From contig NZ_BBOJ01000005.1 in NCBI RefSeq assembly GCF_000974445.1, positions 348,937 through 412,936 on the forward strand: a stretch of DNA of 64,000 bases, read 5' to 3'. Each line of letters starts with the position of its first letter. Within the stretch, counting starts at the first letter, position 1. The stretch comes from Lentzea aerocolonigenes (GTDB lineage: Bacteria > Actinomycetota > Actinomycetes > Mycobacteriales > Pseudonocardiaceae). The notes beneath the pieces were generated by a model, which searched no databases, had not been told where the DNA came from, and saw only the letters and a program-made list of their open reading frames with translations. The translations under genes were made by a program, and so were the position numbers. Positions 25,125 through 32,960 of the stretch are shown piece by piece.

Positions 25125-26356
25125 CGGTGGAACCTCCTCGCGGAGTTGGCGTAGTCGTCGGGGTCCTCGGCGAAGTCGTCGAAGCCGTCGTCCCAGGTGT
25201 CCTCGGCCTCACCGAACCTGTCGTCGGCGGGGAACGCGGCGCGGCCGAACGCGCCCGTGTCCCAGGCTTCGTCGGGGGCGGTGGTGATGACCTCGTCCGA
25301 GCCGGCGAGACCAGAGTTCGGCGGGATCGCGCTGTCGGGGTTGCAGGCCGCGGCGAGCACCGCGGTGGCCTGTCCAGCGTCCAGCGGAGTCACCACGATC
25401 CCCGACGGGGACAGCAGCTCGACCGCCTCACCGAGCCGGCGCACAAGCCGCGCTTCGGCGGCCCGCCGGGTGGCCTCGTCGACAGCGCCGGCCTGCTTGG
25501 CGACCCGGCGTTTTACGGTCAACGCGGCCAGCGGCGAGGCGCCGCCCAGCCCGTCGGTCGGCCCCGTGGCCAGCAGCGGTTCGCGCAGGATCAGCAGGAC
25601 CTGGCGGCGCAGCAGGTCGGTGGCGCGGCCGAGCTGGTCGAGGTACTCGGCGTGCTCGCGCGCTGCCTGTTCCAGCGCCGGATGCGGCAAACCGCCGGCC
25701 TGCTCGCGAAGCTCGGCGATCTGCCCGGACAGGTCCAGCCGTTCCGCACGCACCAACACCTGCACCGGCGCGGTCAGCGAGTGCAGATAACGCCCGAAGG
25801 AGGCGACGAGGGACTCCTGCTCGGCCGGGGTGCGCAGTCCGAAGTTGATCGTGGAGCAGACCGCGACCACGGCGACGCCGTCCTTGCCGAGGTCGATGAC
25901 ACCGGTGTCGGTGACCGCTTCGGCGGGCAGACGCAGCGGGGCCGGCGATACCGTCGATGCCGCGGCATCCGTGCTGCCCGCGTTGTCCTTCCGCTTGGCC
26001 CGGCCGTTGCTACTGGTGTTCGCGACCTGGCTGCCCAGCCACTCGGGGACGGGCCGGATGCCTTCCGGCGCGGCCACCCGATGCTGCGGGCTCATCCGCT
26101 GCCGCAGCGCCGCCAGCACCAACTGGTCAAGGGGAATGCCGTCGCGCTGACCGAGCGCGAGCAATGCGGCGATCACCCCGATCGGGATGGCTACGACGAG
26201 GAACGCCACTAGCGGCACGAACTCGCGAGTGAGCGTGTACGCCCCGTACAACACGATCCCTGCGACGGCGAGGACGAGCAGCTGCCGCGCGGTCAGCGGA
26301 CCGATCACGCGGTCCTCGCGATCGACGTCGGCGGGAATCCTAACCGGTTGACTCAT
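25121..26356 (-). CDS. PrgI/VirB3-like membrane protein (SCO6880-type)
   Basis: 411 residues. N-terminal PrgI-like part: MSQPVRIPADVDREDRVIGP, then two transmembrane helices (about 27-43 and 47-66). The remainder is a soluble alpha/beta domain found in actinobacterial homologues (SCO6880 family), with a Ser/Ala linker near 110-150 and an Asp/Glu-rich C terminus. It would anchor VirB4 to the membrane. Start ATG 26356 overlaps the stop of the VirB6-like gene by 4 bases. Confidence 0.85.
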   Translation of the reverse strand: MSQPVRIPADVDREDRVIGPLTARQLLVLAVAGIVLYGAYTLTREFVPLVAFLVVAIPIGVIAALLALGQRDGIPLDQLVLAALRQRMSPQHRVAAPEGIRPVPEWLGSQVANTSSNGRAKRKDNAGSTDAAASTVSPAPLRLPAEAVTDTGVIDLGKDGVAVVAVCSTINFGLRTPAEQESLVASFGRYLHSLTAPVQVLVRAERLDLSGQIAELREQAGGLPHPALEQAAREHAEYLDQLGRATDLLRRQVLLILREPLLATGPTDGLGGASPLAALTVKRRVAKQAGAVDEATRRAAEARLVRRLGEAVELLSPSGIVVTPLDAGQATAVLAAACNPDSAIPPNSGLAGSDEVITTAPDEAWDTGAFGRAAFPADDRFGEAEDTWDDGFDDFAEDPDDYANSARRFHR

Positions 26357-28269
26357 GTCCCTTCACCTCCTGGTGCGGGTTTCGGTGCGCGGAACACCGG
26401 CGGCGGAACCGAGTGGGTGCGCCGGTAGGCATCACCGATGCGCGGCTCGGGCTGCGCTTGCCGGAACACGGGTGCCGTAGGAGCTGACTTCGGCGTCGGG
26501 GGCGACGGTTGCGGCACTGGTGGCCTGGCGGGCTGGAACTGCAATTGCGGAGGCACTGAGGCGGTGCGGATCGCGCGAGCCGGAGGTGGGGTGCCGCGTC
26601 GACGAGGACCTCCGGCGGCTTGGAACTGGGGCGAAGAACCGGGACGTGGTCCACGCCGAGGCCGAGTCATCGGCGTGTCGGGTGCCTGTGCGGAGCTGAA
26701 CTCGGGCTGAGCCGGTCCGAGAGTCGCGGACATGACGGCGGGATCGTGGATGGTCTGTTGTGGCTGCGGCTGGAGGAACTTGGGTGCTTGGGAGGGCACT
26801 CGTGGCCGACGCGCCGTACGCCTGCGTTCCGCGTCGTAGGCCTCCTTGAGCCGCTTGCTGACCATCTGCGGGGTAGGAGCCAAACGTGGCTGTGCGGGCC
26901 ATGGCGGGTCTCCCGCGCCGGACGGTGTGCGGCGTGCCCCACCAGGCCCGTGCGCTGCCCGAGCACCCGCGAAGCCGAGACGGCCTCCCGATACGAGCGC
27001 CATGGCTTTGCCGAAGGCGAAGGCGTAGGCCAGGCCGCCGAGAAACGAGCGACGCCCACCGCCTATCCGGACCTGGTGCAGCACCCACGTCGGGATCTTC
27101 ACCAGGATCCACACCAGCGCGATCAGCACGATGAGGTTGACGATCCCGTCCGGCGTGGGCGTACCGAAGAAGCTGAAACCACCTGGCTGCAGGAACACCT
27201 TCAACGCACAGATCAGCGCCAGGCTCTGCCCGACTTGGATGCCGAGCACGCCTCCTCCGACGCGCCAGTACCACTGCGCCACACCTTCGGTCTGCGGCAG
27301 GCCGTGACACATCAGCGCCAGTGGTGCACCGCCGAGCCAGATGACGGTGAGCGCGACCCGCACGACATAGCCAATCAGCAGCCCGACCAACAGGATCGCC
27401 AGTACAAGCGACAACAACCCGGCGGACAGACCGCCGTCGAGCATCGACCTGCTCACCAACGCCACGAACAACTCGGAGATCGCCTGGCCGGCGGACTGTG
27501 GATCCAGGCCGTCACCGAGTACGGCCAGCGACGCCGCGTTGGCGAGCCGGATCGCCTGGTCTCCGAACAACAGACTGAGGTTCGCGGCGAGGAACCCGAC
27601 CACGAGGCGGGGCGCGATCTCTCGGATCGAGTAGCGGGTCTGAACGCTCTGGTGGCTCATCACCAGGATCCCGGCGAACAGCACCAGCAGCGAGTACACC
27701 GCGACGACCAACAGCCGAGACTGCTCCCAGATCTCACCGACGCGCGGCAACTGGTCCAGCGTCGGCGTGGAGAGGAGGGTGCTGCCGAGCATCCGGAGCA
27801 ACCAGTTCAGCGACTCGCCAACCAACAGGTTGATGAAGGAGCCGAACCCTTCACTGACGCACGCGGTCAGATCCGTGATGCCGCATTCCGAGCCACCCGT
27901 GCCGGGCCGCGGCGCACTGATGCTCGGCGGCGGAGTAGTCGGCAGTGACGTCGTTGGTGCCGCTGACGTGGTGGAGGGCGGTGTCGGTGTCGGGGCGCAC
28001 GGAATCGGCCGCGGTTCAGGCCCGGAACAGGGGGAGGCGGGAGCTGGCGCGCTGGGTTGCGCAACGGCAGTCGCACCGAGGATGCCCACCAGTACGACGA
28101 CGATGCCGAGCACCAGCAGCCAGCCCACACGGCGTGGCCGACCACCAGACCGCCGACCGGTCGTGGTGGCGAGAACCGGGGACAGCAACGCCCGGTCGTC
28201 CGCGGTGGAGGCAACCGGACCGCCACCACCGCGGTACGGGCGAACCGTGGGCAGGACGCTGACGGCCAT
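26353..28269 (-). CDS. VirB6/TrbL-like polytopic membrane channel protein
   Basis: 638 residues from ATG 28269; a longer in-frame start would overlap the pilin gene. One N-terminal helix (VGWLLVLGIVVVLVGILGAT), a Pro/Thr/Ser-rich external stretch (about 70-120), then about six further hydrophobic helices (for example LLSLVLAILLVGLLIGYVV and IVNLIVLIALVWILVKIP), and a 200-residue cytoplasmic tail rich in Pro, Arg and Gln. Layout matches VirB6/TrbL conjugation proteins of actinobacteria. It follows the VirB2-like gene by 2 bp. Confidence 0.8.
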   Translation of the reverse strand: MAVSVLPTVRPYRGGGGPVASTADDRALLSPVLATTTGRRSGGRPRRVGWLLVLGIVVVLVGILGATAVAQPSAPAPASPCSGPEPRPIPCAPTPTPPSTTSAAPTTSLPTTPPPSISAPRPGTGGSECGITDLTACVSEGFGSFINLLVGESLNWLLRMLGSTLLSTPTLDQLPRVGEIWEQSRLLVVAVYSLLVLFAGILVMSHQSVQTRYSIREIAPRLVVGFLAANLSLLFGDQAIRLANAASLAVLGDGLDPQSAGQAISELFVALVSRSMLDGGLSAGLLSLVLAILLVGLLIGYVVRVALTVIWLGGAPLALMCHGLPQTEGVAQWYWRVGGGVLGIQVGQSLALICALKVFLQPGGFSFFGTPTPDGIVNLIVLIALVWILVKIPTWVLHQVRIGGGRRSFLGGLAYAFAFGKAMALVSGGRLGFAGARAAHGPGGARRTPSGAGDPPWPAQPRLAPTPQMVSKRLKEAYDAERRRTARRPRVPSQAPKFLQPQPQQTIHDPAVMSATLGPAQPEFSSAQAPDTPMTRPRRGPRPGSSPQFQAAGGPRRRGTPPPARAIRTASVPPQLQFQPARPPVPQPSPPTPKSAPTAPVFRQAQPEPRIGDAYRRTHSVPPPVFRAPKPAPGGEGT

Positions 28270-28271
28270 GA

Positions 28272-28781
28272 TCAGGCCCCCACGATCCCTTTGAGGATCT
28301 CCACGACCAACGGTGCGAGCGCGGCCAGGCCATAGCCCCACCCGGCGGACTTGAAGCACTCCTTGGCCTTCTCGTGCTCGCCGGGATCACCGCCGGCCAT
28401 CACCCGTCGGACGCCGCCGATGGTCAGGAACACGGTCGCGAGCCCCGCGAGGATGCCCATGATCCAGTTACGGATGTTGTTCAGAACATCGGTAACTGAG
28501 CCGGCAAGGGCCAGGACCGCCGTATCTGCGTGCGCCGGGAGAACTGAGGCCAGCAGCACCAGGACCACCAGCCCGGCTGCTCCCGTCGCCCGTGACAAGT
28601 GACTGCGGCCAGCCCGCGCCAGGGAGTCCGGTTTAGTGATCGGAGCACTGATCGGCTGGCGGTCGATAAGTCCGTAGAGCTTGCTCGACGTTGCGGGGTC
28701 GGCCGTTGGCTGCGGATTGCCGATGAGGCGGGCGCGACGCGGCTCGCTCGCGGCGGGGAGGAAACGATCGATCAGGCGCAT
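28272..28781 (-). CDS. VirB2/TrbC-like pilin-type membrane protein
   Basis: 169 residues. A 55-residue basic N-terminal extension precedes a signal-like helix (AAGLVVLVLLASVLPAHADT) ending in a plausible signal-peptidase site (AHA-D). Two hydrophobic helices follow (IMGILAGLATVFLTIGGV and YGLAALAPLVVEILKGIVGA) separated by a polar loop VMAGGDPGEHEKAKECF, the standard VirB2-like layout in Gram-positive conjugation loci. Start ATG 28781 overlaps the end of the upstream gene by 10 bases. Confidence 0.8.
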   Translation of the reverse strand: MRLIDRFLPAASEPRRARLIGNPQPTADPATSSKLYGLIDRQPISAPITKPDSLARAGRSHLSRATGAAGLVVLVLLASVLPAHADTAVLALAGSVTDVLNNIRNWIMGILAGLATVFLTIGGVRRVMAGGDPGEHEKAKECFKSAGWGYGLAALAPLVVEILKGIVGA

Positions 28782-29749
28782 TGGGGCACCTCCGAAGGTC
28801 GGGCTGAGCGCGGGTGTGTCCCGCAGCCCTGAACTCCGGATTTCGCGTCCGTTTTGGACACGGGACCCTGAACTTTCTGCGCCGATTCGCCCTCGACGAT
28901 GGACACGGAAAGTGACGACCGTGGCAGGTCGCCGACCGGCGTGACCGGACGCGTCAAGGCCACCGCGGTGGCCACCTGGTCGGTCAGCGGGTCGGTCGGA
29001 TCGGTCTCGGCGGCACCGTCACGCAGGTACGCGGCGAGCCGGAGCTCTGCGCGTTTGCGCATCTTGTAGACCGCCCACTCGCCGGTCTGGTGCGCCTCGG
29101 CCCAGTCCGCGACGGGCACCTCTTCCAACCGAGTCGCCCCGATCAGCGCTGCCTCGGTTTGGGTCAGGACTCCGTCCGCGACCGCGCGGGCGAGGACCAG
29201 ATCTGGGTGTCCCCACGGCGTATGCGGCGGGGTGGATCGAAAGCCCGGCGCAACCGGAGTCGGACCCGCCAGTGCCTCGGCGAGCGCGTCGTAGCCGCAC
29301 CGGTAGGCGGCCCATCGCAGCCGCAGCATGATCCGCGGTGGACGCAGGTCGATGGTCGACAACGCGGTCAGAAAGCCGCGCAGCACCTCGGCGTGGACAT
29401 CGGCCGGATCGCCGGCGAACCGATCGGACAGGGTGGCCGCGACGCAGGTCAGCGCGGGCAGTGCGACACCTACCGCGGCGACCGTCCAGGTCGCTCCTTC
29501 AGTGCGGGAGCGAAGCACCAGATGCGCCCACACCGCGTCCCGCGTCGTCTGCGGGCACCGGCGCGCCAGCAGACGGTCGCGGACCTCGTCCAGCGGGATG
29601 TGCCGGTCTGGCAGACCGGGGAAGAGCCGGCCGTTCAGCGACACCGGATGTGGTCCGGTCACCAACCAGGTAAACGTGTCCCGCGCGATATCCAACGAGT
29701 TCGGAACAGCCTCGCCGCCACCGCGACGAAAGACGGATTGTGCTGCCAT
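28772..29749 (-). CDS. Sigma-region-4-like protein, first gene of the transfer operon
   Basis: 325 residues from ATG 29749; a GTG-initiated extension to 29887 would run into the repeat-rich leader. The first half is helical (HIPLDEVRDRLLARR, then VLRGFLTALSTIDLRPPRIM). Residues about 181-244 (DLVLARAVADGVLTQTEAAL, then VYKMRKRAELRLAAYL) resemble sigma-70 region 4: helix, acidic linker, then a helix with Arg/Lys for DNA contact. This is remote resemblance by eye. Being promoter-proximal in the operon and next to repeated CTAGTAG boxes, a role as transfer-operon regulator is inferred. C-terminal 60 residues are disordered. Confidence 0.55.
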   Translation of the reverse strand: MAAQSVFRRGGGEAVPNSLDIARDTFTWLVTGPHPVSLNGRLFPGLPDRHIPLDEVRDRLLARRCPQTTRDAVWAHLVLRSRTEGATWTVAAVGVALPALTCVAATLSDRFAGDPADVHAEVLRGFLTALSTIDLRPPRIMLRLRWAAYRCGYDALAEALAGPTPVAPGFRSTPPHTPWGHPDLVLARAVADGVLTQTEAALIGATRLEEVPVADWAEAHQTGEWAVYKMRKRAELRLAAYLRDGAAETDPTDPLTDQVATAVALTRPVTPVGDLPRSSLSVSIVEGESAQKVQGPVSKTDAKSGVQGCGTHPRSARPSEVPQCA

Positions 29750-29825
29750 GTCGTGACTCCACAGCGTCGATGCGAACAACAACGACGTCAGGAAGCCACA
29801 ACCGATACCACGGAAATACCACGGC

Positions 29826-29998
29826 ACTACTAGGCGCCAACTAGCAACCCGCGTTGAGGCTACTAGCGAACTACTATTTCGCCCCACAGACGAGCTCCAA
29901 AAAGATCAACTAATCGGCCCTGTGGACTGCGTGAATTGATCGACACTAGTAGCCGATTAGCTGCGGTAATGGTTGCTCACTAGTACGACGCTAGTAGT
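29826..29998. promoter_or_regulatory. Array of CTAGTAG/CTACTAG boxes between divergent operons
   Basis: The 541-bp divergent gap 29750-30290 is AT-richer than the element. It contains repeated boxes: actactagg (29826), ctactagcg (about 29860), actactat (about 29870), cactagtag (29944), cactagtac (29979) and gctagtag (29990), plus weaker half-sites. Several are self-complementary around ctag. The cluster lies immediately upstream of the leftward transfer operon and may control both directions, or may be an oriT/binding array. No gene is seen in 29750-30290. Confidence 0.6.
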
Positions 29999-30290
29999 CA
30001 GTCCGCGCGTCAACGCGGTCGCCTGTAAAGATCAACATGGCTACGGTGAAAAAATCTTGAAAAATCTTACCCCAGGCCGGTCCAGTGAGCGGTTCTGGGC
30101 GCGGCCAGGAGTCGCCGAACCAGCTACTGCGGGTCGCAGCTTGGTGAACTGTCTGAGCCCTTTCGAGGTGGGAGCAATGCGGGCTTCGTGATGCAAAGAA
30201 ATTTGACGAGGCGTGTCCAAAACGGGGTCGAAAAACGGAGTTAAGGGGCGTCAGAACGTACGGCACCCACCTCGTCAGAGGAGACCCGCG

Positions 30291-31271
30291 ATGACCCCGA
30301 CATACGGCAACGGCTCACCGGGAGACAGCTCCCATGAGCACGGCCCGACCGTCCCGATCCCGCTCCACCAGAGGCGGCGAACATCACGTCTGCGCGCCCT
30401 GCGCCTCACGCTGCGCCATCCGCGTCCGGCCCGGCCGAGCACCGTCTGGCCGTGCGCTCAGGACGACCTCCGTGAAGGCACCGGACTGCTCGCCAACTGG
30501 CTGCTGACGGCGATCATCAAGATCGTCACCACCTACACCCAGCCCGGCCAACGGGTGCTCCTGCTCGACCCCGCGCCCTACCTCGCGCCGCCCGCGTCGT
30601 GGTCACCAACAGGGAGCCGCAACCAGTTCCGGCCCAGGCCGTACGCCGGACTGCACGAAGCGGGCTGGACCGTGGTCCGACTCGGCCGCAGCGTCCACAC
30701 CCAGACCGCCGTCGCACACCCCGACCCGCTCGACGAACCCGTCAGCACCGCGGCAGCTGAGTCCGAGTCCGGACCCCGGCCGAACGCCGACAGTCCGACC
30801 GCCGACCAGCCCGCCGGGCCGTCAACGCACTGCCGGACCGGATCCGGTCCGACTGCAACCGGCGTCGGTCCGGACCGCTACGACCTCGTCGTCACCGCGG
30901 CCGACCCGCGCACCCTCGACTGGTTCTGCCCCGCCGACTGGGCCGGTCTGCTGACCCCGACCGGCACCCTCGCGGTCATCACTCACGGTGACCGTTCCTG
31001 TGACCGGCTCACCGACCCCGCCGGCTCACTGGTGCGCGCCGCGCACCGCACCGGACTGCGCTACCTCGATCGCATCGCACTGCTGCGCGTCCCCGTTCGC
31101 GACGGAGCGCTCGCTGCCGCGACCCCGGCCCCACACCCCCGGCCGCAGGGACCCGCGCGACCGTTCGCGACGCCCGCTCGGCACACCCAGGTGCATGACG
31201 ACCTCCTGGTGTTCGCCCGCCAGCCGGCCCTGACCGACGCCGCCGACGGTGAGGAGACCTCCGATGACTGA
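30291..31271 (+). CDS. Methyltransferase-fold protein, degenerate (ICE pair, first member)
   Basis: 326 residues from ATG 30291 (aggag at 30278). The segment LANWLLTAIIKIVTTYTQPG, then RVLLLDPAPYLAPP sits where a class I SAM-methyltransferase has its motif I, and YDLVVTAADPRTL is where motif IV lies; LLTPTGTLAVITHG resembles the later strand. Key glycines and the (D/N)PP(Y/F) catalytic motif are missing. An insertion of about 60 low-complexity residues splits the fold. It overlaps the next gene by 8 bases. Probably a non-catalytic or altered partner of the following protein (inferred). Confidence 0.6.
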   Translation: MTPTYGNGSPGDSSHEHGPTVPIPLHQRRRTSRLRALRLTLRHPRPARPSTVWPCAQDDLREGTGLLANWLLTAIIKIVTTYTQPGQRVLLLDPAPYLAPPASWSPTGSRNQFRPRPYAGLHEAGWTVVRLGRSVHTQTAVAHPDPLDEPVSTAAAESESGPRPNADSPTADQPAGPSTHCRTGSGPTATGVGPDRYDLVVTAADPRTLDWFCPADWAGLLTPTGTLAVITHGDRSCDRLTDPAGSLVRAAHRTGLRYLDRIALLRVPVRDGALAAATPAPHPRPQGPARPFATPARHTQVHDDLLVFARQPALTDAADGEETSDD

Positions 31272-32202
31272 CCGTCCCACGTCGCCCTGGCCGCTGCCCC
31301 AGCCGCCGGGGGAGGAGCCACCGATGCCGCTGCTGTCGGTCTGGCCGACCGGCCAGCGTGACCCGCTCGCGCAACTGCACGAGGCCGGCTGCGTGCCCGG
31401 CACCGAGACTGACACCGAGCGGATTCCGCCCGCCGTCGCCGCCCACGCGATCGCCCTCTACACCCGTCCCGGCGACCTCGTCCTCGACCCCGACTGCGGC
31501 GCGGGCACCGCCCTCATCGAGGCTCTGCGCGCCGGCCGCCATGCGCTCGGACTGACCGTGCGCAACCGGTGGTGGACGCTCGCTCGCGCCAACGTCACCG
31601 CCGCCAAGACCGCGGGCGCCTGGCGCGACGGCTCGGTCCTCGACGCCCGGCCGAAAGTACTCGCGACCGTCCGGGCGGCCGGACTGATCGGACGAGTCGG
31701 ACTCGTCCTGACCACCCCGCGCACCGCGGACCGCGCGAGCAGTCCGGACCGCGACCCGGTCGAGTCCGCCCTCACCGACCTCGCCACGACCCTGCTCTAC
31801 TGCGAGCCGCTGCTGCGCTCCGGCGGTCACGTCGCCGTCATCGCGCGACCTCTCCGGCACCCGGACGGCTCGCTGGCTGATCTGACCACCCCGCTCATCG
31901 CCGCCGCCACCGCTGCAGGGCTGGCGCCGGTCGAGCGGTGCATCGCGCTGACCGCCGGCCTGCGCGGCAGCCGACTGGTCACCCGAGCCTCACTCGCCGA
32001 ACGTCGCGCCGCTGCCCGAGCACGCGCCGCCGGTGCGCCGACCGCGCTCACCGCGCACCACGAGGTGCTGGTTTTCCAACTCGCCCACGACGCCGAACTC
32101 GCCGCCGCGACGGCAGCCGGCATCCCGTGGCCGAACGAGGACGACGTCATCCGGCCCGCCGTCAACGGCGTCACCTACCCCGGCTGGAGGCGAGCGGCAT
32201 GA
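31264..32202 (+). CDS. SAM-dependent methyltransferase-like protein (TRM11/N4-N6 type, atypical motif IV)
   Basis: 312 residues from ATG 31264. Motif I is good: GDLVLDPDCGAGTALIEALR, followed by ALGLTVRNRWW. At the motif IV position it has LVLTTPRTAD instead of a (D/N/S)PP(Y/F/W) motif. Ends with HHEVLVFQLAHD, parallel to HDDLLVFARQP of the preceding gene, so the two are diverged relatives arranged in tandem. Likely binds SAM; whether it methylates DNA or RNA is uncertain. It overlaps both neighbours, making an operon with the recombinase-domain protein and Dcm. Confidence 0.65.
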   Translation: MTDRPTSPWPLPQPPGEEPPMPLLSVWPTGQRDPLAQLHEAGCVPGTETDTERIPPAVAAHAIALYTRPGDLVLDPDCGAGTALIEALRAGRHALGLTVRNRWWTLARANVTAAKTAGAWRDGSVLDARPKVLATVRAAGLIGRVGLVLTTPRTADRASSPDRDPVESALTDLATTLLYCEPLLRSGGHVAVIARPLRHPDGSLADLTTPLIAAATAAGLAPVERCIALTAGLRGSRLVTRASLAERRAAARARAAGAPTALTAHHEVLVFQLAHDAELAAATAAGIPWPNEDDVIRPAVNGVTYPGWRRAA

Positions 32203-32960
32203 CCACCCGCCTGCACTGCCGCGAGTGCGGCTGGCACCCCGAGTTCCGCCGCAAGCGCGCCGCCCTTCGCGCCGCCTCCCGCCATCAATGCCTCGGCGCA
32301 CCGGTGGCCGAGATCCGTCCACCGTGGTGGTCCCGCATGTGGACAAATCTGTGGACAACGCGGTCGGGCGACTCCGGTGGCGACACCGAAGTCGGCGCGG
32401 GCGACCGGACCGGTGACGGCGAACTGGTCGACGCTTGCGGCAACCGGATCCAGTGGGCTGCGCTCGCCGCGCATCACGCCGAGACCACTCGCCGCGCCCG
32501 CGCCGCGATGGTCGACATCGTCCGAGCCGGCTACCAGATCGGGCCGCCGCCCTACGGCTACCGCGCCCTGCGCATCCGGGTCACCGACCCGACCGGACAC
32601 AGCAAGCTGAGGGCGGTCCTCGTGCCGGACTGGCAGACCGCTGCGGTCGTCAAGCAGATCTTCATCTGGCGCGCCGACCACGGCATGACGTTCGCCGTCA
32701 TCGCCGCGCGACTCAACAGCGACCCAGGGCAATACCCGGCATCCGTGCCCAACACGCGGTGGACCGCCCAGGCTGTCCGGCGGATCGTCGCCAACGTCAA
32801 GTACACCGGGCGCCAGGTCTGGGCGCGCACCATCTCCGGCCGCCCGGCACCGGTGGAGCAATGGGTCATCTCGGCGCCGAAGGTGCACGAGCCACTGGTC
32901 GACGAACGCACCTTCCACCAAGCGCAGCCCAAGCGTGTGGCAGGGGGGAGGCGGCCATGA
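32199..32960 (+). CDS. Recombinase-domain protein lacking the resolvase catalytic domain
   Basis: 253 residues from ATG 32199 (overlaps previous stop, ATGA). The N terminus is a small Cys/His segment (LHCRECGWHPEFRRKRA, then SRHQCLG), possibly zinc-binding. Residues about 95-245 match the DNA-binding 'Recombinase' domain of large serine recombinases: YQIGPPPYGYRALRIRV, VVKQIFIWRADHGMTF, IVANVKYTGRQVWAR, HEPLVDERTFHQAQ. The catalytic serine domain is absent and there is no room for it upstream. It may bind att or oriT DNA as an accessory factor. The stop overlaps dcm. Confidence 0.75.
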   Translation: MTTRLHCRECGWHPEFRRKRAALRAASRHQCLGAPVAEIRPPWWSRMWTNLWTTRSGDSGGDTEVGAGDRTGDGELVDACGNRIQWAALAAHHAETTRRARAAMVDIVRAGYQIGPPPYGYRALRIRVTDPTGHSKLRAVLVPDWQTAAVVKQIFIWRADHGMTFAVIAARLNSDPGQYPASVPNTRWTAQAVRRIVANVKYTGRQVWARTISGRPAPVEQWVISAPKVHEPLVDERTFHQAQPKRVAGGRRP

